Source: Corticibacter populi (GTDB taxonomy: Bacteria > Pseudomonadota > Gammaproteobacteria > Burkholderiales > Burkholderiaceae_C). Taken from it: a stretch of 64,000 nt of DNA. This document shows positions 10,101-16,431 of the stretch, piece after piece. The stretch is taken from positions 248,001-312,000 of the forward strand of contig NZ_SGWR01000003.1 of NCBI RefSeq assembly GCF_004217315.1, read 5' to 3'. Both the position numbers and the translations under genes were made by a program. Every line of letters starts with the position of its first letter. Within the stretch, counting starts at the first letter, position 1. The notes under the pieces were generated by a model that was not told the DNA's origin, searched no databases, and worked only from the letters and a program-made list of their open reading frames with translations.

Positions 10101-10675
10101 GCCTGGTGGATCTGGAACACACCCGCATGGAAAAGCAGATGCTGCCGCCAGCGCCCCACACTGCGACAGGCCACCGGCGCAAAAGCCGATCCGCCGCAGC
10201 CCCCGCGCCAATAGCCACATCCAGCACGAGCCTGCCCGCGCCACCTGCCGAGTTCAACGCCAGCACCTTCTGGCATTGGCCAACGGTTCAGCTCACCGCC
10301 GCGATGCAGCAAAGCCAGGTTTTCAGGCAAGACAACGCCGAGTACGTCGACCTGGTGCTGCGCCCCAATGAGGACGAGGACGGCTACCTGCTCTACCGCG
10401 TGGCAGAGGGCGAGAAAAAGTGGGAACAGCTCTATGTGCTGGTCGATGGCGCATTGCTACAGCGCATTGCCGACAGCGCCGTCAACGGTCCCGGCATTGC
10501 ACCGTGGGGGCATGGTGATGGACATGCCGACTTCTGGCAAGCCATGCAGGCACAGGCCGAAGCGATGGAGATGCCTGTCCACGACTTTGCCAAACGCTAT
10601 GCAACCGCCAGTTTGCGCGTGAGTACGCAAGGCTGGCGATGGCATCCGGCGCTGGGGTTTGCTACCACTAAGTAG
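7142..10675 (+). CDS. cas3: Cas2-Cas3 fusion nuclease-helicase, type I-F
   Basis: Subtype I-F fuses Cas2 to Cas3. This protein of 1177 residues degrades DNA bound by the Csy surveillance complex and, with Cas1, takes part in adaptation. Residues 1 to about 95 are the Cas2-like domain (MNVLLISQCSKRALTETRR). The HD nuclease follows, with MHDLGKASDAF at about residue 122 and YRHEW at about 147. The superfamily 2 helicase has Walker A (STGCGKT, about 467-473), a DEPD Walker B at about 621, SSATLPP at about 651 and an SF2 motif VI region around LAGRVLRHRTG. The C-terminal region ends in a Cas3 accessory domain. All motifs look intact. It starts inside the cas1 stop and is followed by a 434-base gap before csy1, which is unusual because the I-F effector genes often follow closely. 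Confidence 0.97.
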   Translation: MNVLLISQCSKRALTETRRILDQFAERKGERTWQTAITQAGLDTLRKLLRQTARKNTAVACHRIGGKNHSELLWFVGDARQFNDEGTVPTNTTASDVLRADDENTWHSLRLIQQLTALAALMHDLGKASDAFQSRLNGALKEKNLYRHEWASVRIFQAFVTSCGLDGDDAWLQALANAKAVEHTEAWLQQWMGDAYLLRDGQDGHITAEKNPFAVLPPLAQAVAWLILTHHRLPAVPYSATEMVDTSKPLYHGRKLSVNPADLLRLLQRVNADWNEPFHARDAAAVAAYWRFSKGLPVSTEAWRGRAARAAQALLRQATRDTASPSDTVNAKEQHAPQLQCLNNPYVMQLSRLALMLADHYYSGLADTALRVAGEKNYPLFANTDRKTGQRLQRLDEHLLGVEHHASQLVHALPSFSRQLAHLRSHRGLKKRSENARFRWQDKAADLAVSVRDHAAEHGAFIVNMASTGCGKTLGNARIMNALANPQHGLRCAFAMGLRTLTLQTGRSFQQDLGLGDDELAIQVGGAASRELFAYYEAQAEKTGSASSQGLLDESSHVVFEGNDQHPLLHHLGHDGAARKLLAAPLLVCTVDHLTPATESLRGGKQIAPMLRLMSGDLVLDEPDDFDIADLPALTRLVHWAGLLGARVLLSSATLPPALVEGLFQAYCAGRKSYQHNRSARPLEAPRIACLWVDEFHQHHAECADASSFAAAHAPFVAKRSAKLAADAQANPRKWAQLLAMPTDFQRLTQQQRHHSFAQLLQGAALALHRDHHSIDPATTKRISFGLIRMANIAPLVEVALALFALGAPQGVCVHLCVYHSQFPLFARSAIEQRLDAALNRRQENAVFEIAEIRQAIDAHDEADQLFIVLGSPVTEVGRDHDYDWAVVEPSSMRSLIQLAGRVLRHRTGKPVAAPNILICDSNLRHFEQPGKPAFCRPGFESLDFPLKPHQLQALLSHLLDARRRLVVDATPRILPRPAEQRSTSGSLVDLEHTRMEKQMLPPAPHTATGHRRKSRSAAAPAPIATSSTSLPAPPAEFNASTFWHWPTVQLTAAMQQSQVFRQDNAEYVDLVLRPNEDEDGYLLYRVAEGEKKWEQLYVLVDGALLQRIADSAVNGPGIAPWGHGDGHADFWQAMQAQAEAMEMPVHDFAKRYATASLRVSTQGWRWHPALGFATTK

Positions 10676-10697
10676 ACAGTTCGCGCCCCAATCTAGT

Positions 10698-10779
10698 CTC
10701 TCAAACTGCCTGTACGGCAGGTCACATTGCGAATCAGATCCAGTACTTACTTTTCTGAGCTGCCTGTGCGGCAAGACCG
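10698..10779 (-). ncRNA. creA: creA-like crRNA gene (pseudo-repeat, 26-nt guide, pseudo-repeat)
   Basis: Two degenerate copies of the array repeat lie on the minus strand. The first (10779-10752) keeps its 3' portion perfectly, including the stem and CTCAGAAA, which is the crRNA 5' handle in I-F. It has mutated its 5' bases and has one G-U replacement in the stem. The second (10725-10698) keeps its 5' portion GTGACCTGCCGTACAGGCAG, the hairpin Cas6f holds at the crRNA 3' end, and has lost the sequence after the cleavage site. Exactly the parts needed for one processed crRNA are conserved and the parts cut away are not. The guide between them (10751-10726) is 26 nt, six shorter than array spacers, which equals one Cas7 step. 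No clear minus-strand promoter was found; TATAGC/TAGTAT near 10820 is a weak -10 candidate. It could also be a decayed mini-array, but the conservation pattern argues against that. Confidence 0.72.
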
Positions 10780-10860
10780 CATTTTACGAAAGGAATGAAT
10801 ACTCGGTTGAGCCTGCGCTATACTAGACTTCTAGAGGATTTTCATTTGCGAAACAGATTC

Positions 10861-10876
10861 AATAATTACTGGATGT
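10861..10876 (+). promoter_or_regulatory. Putative target site of the creA-like guide
   Basis: The plus strand here reads AATAATTACTGGATGT. The first 16 bases of the creA-like guide read AGTAAGTACTGGATCT, so 13 of 16 match. The mismatches are at guide positions 2, 6 and 15; position 6 is normally flipped out and unread in crRNA seeds. Homology ends after base 16, as expected for seed-only pairing. The preceding dinucleotide is TC, while the preferred I-F PAM is CC, which is a weakness. A bound 26-nt complex would cover 10861-10886 and hide the -35 box at 10876. Confidence 0.55.
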
Positions 10877-10904
10877 TGACTTCTTCGGTGGTGCTGCATA
10901 AAAT
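10876..10904 (+). promoter_or_regulatory. Sigma-70-like promoter of the creT-like RNA
   Basis: TTGACT at 10876-10881 and TAAAAT at 10899-10904 are separated by exactly 17 bases. Each box differs from consensus by one base, which is exceptional in this GC-rich genome. Transcription would start near 10909-10912, at the base of a perfect hairpin. The -35 box directly adjoins the match to the creA-like guide. Confidence 0.7.
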
Positions 10905-10906
10905 TC

Positions 10907-11070
10907 GAGCCCATACAGGACGGCAATCCTGTATGGGCTCTTCGGCAAAGCTGCAAGAGAGGACTCCAACTAACCGCTAAATCAGAAAGGAGGTACGTCA
11001 TGCGTCGAAAACGTAAACGTCGGAGGTAATTGACTCCCCATCCCAGAGCCGCAACAGCGCCGCTCTGGGA
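10907..11070 (+). ncRNA. creT: creT-like toxin RNA candidate
   Basis: Short transcription unit predicted between the strong promoter and csy1. It opens with GAGCCCATACAGGA / TCCTGTATGGGCTC (10907-10920 and 10927-10940), a perfect 14-bp stem with a six-base loop at the expected 5' end, a known way to stabilise an RNA. A near-ideal Shine-Dalgarno (AAGGAGG, 10987-10993) and a nine-codon ORF (11000-11029) follow. It ends with TCCCAGAGC / GCTCTGGGA (11041-11049, 11062-11070), a 9-bp hairpin followed by a moderately T-containing tract. Haloarchaeal CreT toxins are small RNAs with a strong ribosome-binding site and a mini-ORF rich in rare codons that trap a scarce tRNA. This candidate fits that plan with arginine codons. 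Alternatives are a leader-peptide attenuator for the csy operon or simply a long 5' UTR. Confidence 0.6.
11000..11029 (+). CDS. Nine-codon Arg/Lys-only mini-ORF
   Basis: ATG CGT CGA AAA CGT AAA CGT CGG AGG TAA encodes M followed by six Arg and two Lys. The Shine-Dalgarno AAGGAGG is six bases upstream, the best ribosome-binding site in this region. It uses four different Arg codons, including CGA and AGG, which are usually scarce in GC-rich proteobacteria. The last two sense codons themselves form a second GGAGG, which may add pausing. It could act by stalling ribosomes and sequestering arginyl-tRNAs (CreT-like), as a toxic basic peptide, or as an attenuator leader. Too short for homology evidence. 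Confidence 0.55.
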   Translation: MRRKRKRRR

Positions 11071-11109
11071 TTCTACAGTTTTCCAATTCTCGGAAAGGAA
11101 GGAATCCCC

Positions 11110-12480
11110 ATGTCTACGGGACAAACTCGCAGCGTTCGTAGCGCAATCCATACGTTTCTACATGATCGTCTGCAAGACAAAATTGACAAGCTTGCTGACG
11201 ATGATCCCAAATGCTTTGATCTGAAGGAACAGTTTCAGCCAGCGGTTTGGCTGGAAGACGCTGCCCGACGCGTCAAGCAGATTCAGGCTGTGACCCATTC
11301 GCTCAAGCCTATTCATCCGGATGCGCGCGGCACCAATCTCTACAAACCACCTGCTCAGTTGCCAGAGCATGCATTGGTAGGCAGTCATTCTCTTGGCGAG
11401 AAGTTTGCAAGTGATGTAGTTGGCAACGCTGCAGCGCTCGATGTCTACAAGTTTCTAAAAATCGACGTCGATGGCGAAAGCTTGCTCGAGTTGTTGTTGA
11501 ATGGTGATGATGCGACGCTCCATGCTCTCAGCGATGATCTGACGAAAGCAAGATCGTGGCGTGATGCATTCATCAGCCTGACTCAAGAGCGAAGCGCTAA
11601 CGTCAGCAGTCACCCGCGCGCTAAACAACTTTACTGGATGGTTGGCAGCGATGCCAGCGCCAACGAGGACTACCACTTGCTGGCACCGCTGTACGCCACC
11701 TCGCTGGCTCATGCCGTGTACCAGGATGTGCAAGACGTGCGTTTTGGCGAAGCGAACAAAGAGGCGCGCTCTGCCAGGCGCGAAAGCAAGGGGCACGAGG
11801 GGGTGTTCCGTGACTACCCACAGCTGGCGGTGCAAAAGCTGGGTGGCACCAAGCCACAGAATATTTCGCAGCTCAATAGCGAGCGCGGCGGCAACAACTA
11901 CCTGTTGGCATCCTTGCCGCCAAGCTGGCGCAGCCGTGTGCGTGAGCCCTGGGGCATTTGCTCCGTGATTGACGAAGTGCTGCTGCACCGTGATGGCGTC
12001 AAGCCCGGCATCAAGGCCTTTCTGGATTTCTTGTTGACGGACCCGCCCGCGAATGCCGACACCCGCAATCGGGTCGATGGCTACGTGGCCGCGCTGATTG
12101 ATGAGCTGGTGCTGATGGGCGCTGAACTTCAGAGCGATTGGGCGCAAGCCTATGGCGCAACGTGGTCGGCCGACACGCGTTGCAAGCTGGTATCTGCGGA
12201 GCAACTCTGGCTTAACCCGCAACGGGCTGAAAAGGATGCGGACTTCAACACGCTGTGGCAAGCCATGGACTGGCCCGCCCAAATTGGCCATCGTTTCGGC
12301 AACTGGCTCAACGGCCAACTGGCAGGCAAGTTGCCGGTGGGCGAAGCCGAGCATCGCCAGTGGAAGAAAGAGCTGTTGCTCGATGAGAGCGAAGACGGCT
12401 GGGCCCAAGCCCTGCACGATGCGCGCACCGCCAATGCCGCGCCGCACACCATCCCCAGCCGCAAAGGAACTGCACCATGA
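11110..12480 (+). CDS. csy1: Csy1 (Cas8f), large subunit of the type I-F Csy complex
   Basis: Large subunit of the I-F surveillance complex; it recognises the PAM and binds the crRNA 5' handle together with Csy2. At 456 residues it is close to the usual Csy1 length of about 430-440. The N-terminal helical region (MSTGQTRSVRSAIHTFLHDRLQDKI) and the central WMVGSDASANEDYHLLAPLY and NISQLNSERGGNNYLLASLPP blocks are typical. The start has an AAGGAAGGA ribosome-binding site eight bases upstream. It overlaps csy2 by four bases (ATGA). It has no obvious dedicated -10/-35 pair, so it may be transcribed by read-through from the creT-like promoter or from cas1-cas3. If so, it could share control with the RNA toxin. 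Confidence 0.95.
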   Translation: MSTGQTRSVRSAIHTFLHDRLQDKIDKLADDDPKCFDLKEQFQPAVWLEDAARRVKQIQAVTHSLKPIHPDARGTNLYKPPAQLPEHALVGSHSLGEKFASDVVGNAAALDVYKFLKIDVDGESLLELLLNGDDATLHALSDDLTKARSWRDAFISLTQERSANVSSHPRAKQLYWMVGSDASANEDYHLLAPLYATSLAHAVYQDVQDVRFGEANKEARSARRESKGHEGVFRDYPQLAVQKLGGTKPQNISQLNSERGGNNYLLASLPPSWRSRVREPWGICSVIDEVLLHRDGVKPGIKAFLDFLLTDPPANADTRNRVDGYVAALIDELVLMGAELQSDWAQAYGATWSADTRCKLVSAEQLWLNPQRAEKDADFNTLWQAMDWPAQIGHRFGNWLNGQLAGKLPVGEAEHRQWKKELLLDESEDGWAQALHDARTANAAPHTIPSRKGTAP

Positions 12481-13577
12481 CACAGGCTTTGCATGCATTG
12501 ACGAACAAGGGGTTGCTGGTGCTCCCGCATGTGCGCGTTCAAAACGCCAATGCGATTTCCAGCCCACTCACGCATGGCTTTCCTTCCATCACGGCGTTTT
12601 TGGGTTTGCAATGGGCGCTGGAGCGCAAGCTGGTGGATGCCGGCATCGATTCCCTGTTTTTCGAAAAAGTCGGGGTGGTTTGCCACTGGCATGAGGAGCA
12701 GGTGAGCGATGGCTTTGTCAAAACCTTCCGCCTGACGCGCAACCCGGTCGACAAGGACGGCAGCACCGCCGCCATCGTCGAAGAAGGCCGCATTCACCTG
12801 GACATCTCGCTGGTGTTTCAGGTCGGCGTGGCGGAAGACGCCGCAGAGAATCCGCTCGGCGCTGATCTTGCTGTGCGCCAGGCATTGGCGTGGAAGATTC
12901 GCGACCTGCTCAGCACCATGCGCATTGCAGGCGGTTCGGTCATCCACCACAAGCCGCAGCCAGGGCAGTTCATCACGCCATCGTTGATCTTGATGGATGC
13001 CGATGCGCAGAAACGCGCCGAGCAGTTCCGGCTGCTGCGCCGCCGCCTGTTGCCGGGATTTGCGCTGGTGGGCCGCGATGATTTGCTGGCGCAGCGCTTG
13101 ACGCAATTGCAAGCGCAGGATGCAAACGCCACAACCTTGGATGCCTGGCTGGATTTGGCGCGCTTCAACTGGCGCAGCCACGAGAAACCGCTGGCGGATG
13201 GCAAAACCAAAATCGTCTGGTCACATGATCGCCCCAAGGACGCTGGCTGGTTGGTGCCCATTCCGGTGGGGTACGGCGCGCTGTCCGAGCTGTACGAACC
13301 CGGCCAGGTGGCCAACGCACGCGATGGCGAAACGCCGCTGCGCTTTGTGGAGAGCCTGTACTCCGTTGGCCAGTGGGTCAGCCCGCACCGCATGGACAAC
13401 ATCAGCGATCTGCTGTGGTGGGCAGACAGCCAGCCTGAACGCGGCCTGTATCGCGCCCGCAGCAGTTATGTGCCGCCAGAGCCTGAGCCAGACGCACCAG
13501 AAACGGCGCATGCGCCTGATGACAACGGCGAATCTGAATCTTCTCTGACCAACGCGGCGACCGCTGCATCGCATTGA
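12477..13577 (+). CDS. csy2: Csy2 (Cas5f), type I-F Csy complex
   Basis: Cas5-like subunit that caps the crRNA 5' handle and heterodimerises with Csy1. The length of 366 residues is slightly long for Csy2 (usually about 320-340). The N-terminus LLVLPHVRVQNANAISSPLTHGFPSITAFLGLQWAL is characteristic: it contains the Cas5 strand followed by the HGFPS turn. Downstream are LLPGFALVGRDDLL and WLVPIPVGYGALSELYEPG. The C-terminal 40 or so residues are acidic and look disordered (EPEPDAPETAHAPDDN), which explains the extra length. Translation is coupled to csy1 by an ATGA overlap; 30 bases separate it from csy3. Confidence 0.95.
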   Translation: MTQALHALTNKGLLVLPHVRVQNANAISSPLTHGFPSITAFLGLQWALERKLVDAGIDSLFFEKVGVVCHWHEEQVSDGFVKTFRLTRNPVDKDGSTAAIVEEGRIHLDISLVFQVGVAEDAAENPLGADLAVRQALAWKIRDLLSTMRIAGGSVIHHKPQPGQFITPSLILMDADAQKRAEQFRLLRRRLLPGFALVGRDDLLAQRLTQLQAQDANATTLDAWLDLARFNWRSHEKPLADGKTKIVWSHDRPKDAGWLVPIPVGYGALSELYEPGQVANARDGETPLRFVESLYSVGQWVSPHRMDNISDLLWWADSQPERGLYRARSSYVPPEPEPDAPETAHAPDDNGESESSLTNAATAASH

Positions 13578-13607
13578 ATTTTGAATCTCGAACCGAAAGG
13601 AACCACC

Positions 13608-14627
13608 ATGTCTTTGAAAACCGCTTCCGTCCTCGCATTCGAACGCAAGCTCGATCCTTCTGACGCGCTCTTGCACTCCGGCAACTGGGACGCCATCGGG
13701 CAATCCGCACCATGGCTGCCGGTTGCACTGCGCCCCAAGTCTGTGCGCGGCACCATCTCCAATCGACTCAAAACCAAAGACCAGGATCCAGCCAAACTGG
13801 ATGCGGCGATTGAAAATCCCAACCTGCAAACGGTGGACGTTGCCACCCTTCCTGCCGATGCCGACACGCTCAAAGTCAGCTTCACCCTGCGCGTGTTGCC
13901 GGGCACCGGCACGCCGTCGGCCTGCAACAACGCCGACTACCAGGCCAAGCTCAAGGCCACCGTCGACGGCTATGTGCAGGCCAATGGTTTTGGCGAGCTG
14001 GCCAAGCGCTACGCACACAACCTGGCCAATGGGCGCTTTCTGTGGCGCAACCGCCAAGGCGCGGAGCAAGTGCGCATCGACATCGCCAAAATCGAACAGG
14101 GCAAGGCCGCGCAAAGCTGGCGTTTTGACGCACTAGCGCTGGGCTTGCGCAACTTTGAAGCAGGCAGCGCCGCCGCGGACCGTGACGCATTGGCTGCACT
14201 CATTGCCAAAGGCTTGGCAGGTGATGAGCATGTGCTGTTGCAAATTACCGCTTATGTGCGCGCCGGGGCAGGGCAAGAGGTATTCCCCTCGCAAGAGTTG
14301 ATTCTGGAGCGTGGCCGTGGCGACAAAAGCAAAACGCTTTATCACGTCAACGATGTTGCCGCGATCCACTCGCAAAAACTCGGCAACGCCATTCGCACCG
14401 TGGACGACTGGTACGAAGGCGCAGGCGAGCTGGGCCCCATTGCGGTGGAACCCTACGGCTCCGTCACCACGCAAGGCAAGGCGTACCGGCAGCCGAAGCA
14501 AAAGCAGGACTTCTACAACCTGCTGGATGACTGGATTCTGAAAGACAAAGTGCCCGCGCTGGAACAGCAGCACTTTGTGGTGGCCGTGCTCATCCGTGGC
14601 GGCGTGTTTGGCGATGCCGGCAATTGA
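13608..14627 (+). CDS. csy3: Csy3 (Cas7f), crRNA backbone subunit
   Basis: Backbone subunit, six copies of which line the crRNA guide in a standard I-F complex. The start at 13608 is preferred over an upstream in-frame codon because it has a GAAAGGA ribosome-binding site and gives [21 protein letters not shown], the family's N-terminus. The protein is 339 residues, as usual. Recognisable blocks are [45 protein letters not shown] (the thumb region) and a C-terminal [20 protein letters not shown]. The stop region overlaps a TTG/ATG pair; cas6f begins 24 bases further on. Confidence 0.96.
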   Translation: MSLKTASVLAFERKLDPSDALLHSGNWDAIGQSAPWLPVALRPKSVRGTISNRLKTKDQDPAKLDAAIENPNLQTVDVATLPADADTLKVSFTLRVLPGTGTPSACNNADYQAKLKATVDGYVQANGFGELAKRYAHNLANGRFLWRNRQGAEQVRIDIAKIEQGKAAQSWRFDALALGLRNFEAGSAAADRDALAALIAKGLAGDEHVLLQITAYVRAGAGQEVFPSQELILERGRGDKSKTLYHVNDVAAIHSQKLGNAIRTVDDWYEGAGELGPIAVEPYGSVTTQGKAYRQPKQKQDFYNLLDDWILKDKVPALEQQHFVVAVLIRGGVFGDAGN

Positions 14628-14650
14628 TGCTGGAAAGCAGGGCCATTGCC

Positions 14651-15217
14651 ATGACCACGCATTACATCGATATCCAACTGCTGCCAGACCCGGAGTTCAG
14701 CCCCACACACTTGCTCAGCGCTTTGGTGGCCAAACTGCACCGCGCATTGGCGGCGCAAGGCACCAACGACATTGCCATCGCCTTTCCGCAATACCAATTG
14801 CAGCCGCGCAGTTTGGGGCAAGTGCTGCGCCTGCTCGGGCCGGAGACCTCTCTGCAAACGCTGATCGCCAGCGACTGGCTGCGCGGCATGCGCGACCACA
14901 CGCAACTGACCGGCATTGCCGCAGTGCCTGCGGAAGCTGAGCAGCGGCACCTTACACGCCGCCAGTTCAAGACCAGTGCAGAGCGCCTGCGCCGCCGCCG
15001 CATCAAACGCAAAGGCGAAACCGCCGAGCAAGCGGCCACAGCGATTCCCGATAGCGTGGAACGCCAGCCCGATTTGCCGTTCGTGCACCTGCGCAGCAGC
15101 AGTACCGGTCAGCCGTTTCAGCTGTTTCTGGCGTTGAGTGAACCGGTATCCGCTCCGGTACACGGCACATTCAATGCCTACGGATTGAGCGCCACCGCCA
15201 CCATTGCGTGGTTTTGA
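14651..15217 (+). CDS. cas6f: Cas6f (Csy4), crRNA-processing endoribonuclease
   Basis: Endoribonuclease that cuts pre-crRNA 3' of the repeat hairpin and stays bound to it. The start at 14651 yields MTTHYIDIQLLPDPEFSP, aligned with the known Csy4 N-terminus, and 188 residues; starts further upstream (14624 TTG, 14627 ATG) add nine or fewer unconserved residues. The catalytic histidine is visible as LVAKLHRAL (His30), and the catalytic serine region as LRSSSTGQPFQLF. An Arg-rich helix (ERLRRRRIKRKG) fits the repeat stem's major groove. The protein ends GLSATATIAWF, matching the family's closing aromatic pair. It is the last gene of the operon. It should also process the creA-like RNA, whose stem is preserved. 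Confidence 0.96.
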   Translation: MTTHYIDIQLLPDPEFSPTHLLSALVAKLHRALAAQGTNDIAIAFPQYQLQPRSLGQVLRLLGPETSLQTLIASDWLRGMRDHTQLTGIAAVPAEAEQRHLTRRQFKTSAERLRRRRIKRKGETAEQAATAIPDSVERQPDLPFVHLRSSSTGQPFQLFLALSEPVSAPVHGTFNAYGLSATATIAWF

Positions 15218-15263
15218 CCCTTTTTTCTGGTGCCATCTAAGCGCCTAGAAAAATCAATTGCTT

Positions 15264-15302
15264 AGCGAACATCCAAAATTTTGGGTGTTCGCTCTGTTTT
15301 TT
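15264..15302 (+). terminator. Rho-independent terminator of the csy operon
   Basis: AGCGAACA (15264-15271) pairs with TGTTCGCT (15286-15293). The inside is CCAAAATTTTGG, itself self-complementary. The stem is followed by CTGTTTTTT. This is a strong intrinsic terminator 47 bases after cas6f, placed so that effector transcripts stop before the array. Confidence 0.85.
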
Positions 15303-15347
15303 GAACTTGTTCTTTAAAAATCAATGCATTGGGAGATTTAGAATCTT
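15303..15347 (+). promoter_or_regulatory. CRISPR leader, array-proximal part
   Basis: AT-rich sequence between the terminator and the first repeat (contains TTCTTTAAAAATCAATGCAT). It is on the cas side of the array, opposite the degenerate terminal repeat, so it is the leader and should carry the array promoter and the integration signals. No confident -35/-10 pair was identified. The full cas6f-to-array gap is 15218-15347. Confidence 0.6.
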
Positions 15348-16331
15348 GTGACCTGCCGCACAGGCAGCTCAGAAATAGCCGAGGTCGCATTCTCTGGCGA
15401 CTACAACGTGACCTGCCGCACAGGCAGCTCAGAAAAACCAAATCCACAGAGCCGCCAATATCCGTCTGTGACCTGCCGCACAGGCAGCTCAGAAATACGC
15501 CGTGCAGTCGGACTCACATGCAGCAACGTGACCTGCCGCACAGGCAGCTCAGAAACAGCAGTGAAAGCCCACGCCAGCAGGCGCAGGGTGACCTGCCGCA
15601 CAGGCAGCTCAGAAATGGCGCTCGGCGATCAGCCGGAACTTAACTTCGTGACCTGCCGCACAGGCAGCTCAGAAACGCAATCGGCGTGGCCTGCGCACCC
15701 AAGTGAGGTGACCTGCCGCACAGGCAGCTCAGAAAATCAGGCCATTCGACTGTGAGCAGATGCTCCAGTGACCTGCCGCACAGGCAGCTCAGAAAATCGT
15801 CGCCATTCCCGTCATGACTGCCGCTGGGTGACCTGCCGCACAGGCAGCTCAGAAATTTTTTCCACTGACACAAATGATTAATTATGTGTGACCTGCCGCA
15901 CAGGCAGCTCAGAAATGCAACACATACCAGCGGCCCTGGGCCCGAAAGTGACCTGCCGCACAGGCAGCTCAGAAACGGTGGCGCGGTGACCAAGTTCCCG
16001 GATAACGGTGACCTGCCGCACAGGCAGCTCAGAAATCGTCCCAGCGCTGGTAGAGCATGGTGCCGGCGTGACCTGCCGCACAGGCAGCTCAGAAATTCAA
16101 GCTCCCAGGGCGTCTTAAAGCGTTCGGGTGACCTGCCGCACAGGCAGCTCAGAAAATGAAGGACAAGTACCGCCGCTGATGTCCGGAGTGACCTGCCGCA
16201 CAGGCAGCTCAGAAAAGTTCGAGATTCAGGCCGGAAGCGCTGTGGATGTGACCTGCCGCATAGGCAGCTCAGAAAAGCCGCTGCCCGAGTTTGAGCTTGT
16301 GTGCGGCGTGACCTGCCGCACAGGCAGCTCA
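15348..16331 (+). CRISPR. Type I-F CRISPR array, 17 repeats, 16 spacers
   Basis: Repeats of 28 bases start every 60 bases from 15348 to 16308, so every spacer is exactly 32 bases. The repeat begins GTGACCTGCCGCACAGGCAG and ends CTCAGAAA. Its 5-bp stem CTGCC/GGCAG is the Cas6f substrate, as in other I-F (Ypest-type) repeats. All copies are identical except the 16th (one C-to-T at 16261, in the loop) and the last (16308-16331), whose final four bases differ. Degeneration is thus at the right, leader-distal end. Spacers show no match to other parts of this window by eye. The 15th spacer could encode a protein stretch, but no phage source can be named from sequence alone. Confidence 0.99.
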
Positions 16332-16431
16332 AGCCAGAACCAAGAGATGAATAAAACCGATCCTGTGTGCAGCCGGTCATGCGTGCAGGCGCGCTCGAGA
16401 GCGTGAATTCCTTTGCAAGGGAGAGGCTGGC

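Noticed and set aside
10820-10825. TATACT as an alternative plus-strand -10 box
   Set aside because: No acceptable -35 at 16-18 bases; the pair at 10876/10899 is much better.
11030-11224. TTG-initiated 64-codon frame right after the nine-codon ORF, with GGAGG upstream
   Set aside because: The GGAGG is formed by codons 8-9 of the mini-ORF. The frame overlaps the csy1 5' end in another reading frame and shows no protein-like composition, so it was kept only as a remark on ribosome pausing.
15640-16380. A 246-codon open frame across the CRISPR array on the minus strand
   Set aside because: It is a product of the 60-base period: the repeat translated every 20 codons without a stop. It has no ribosome-binding site and no homology.
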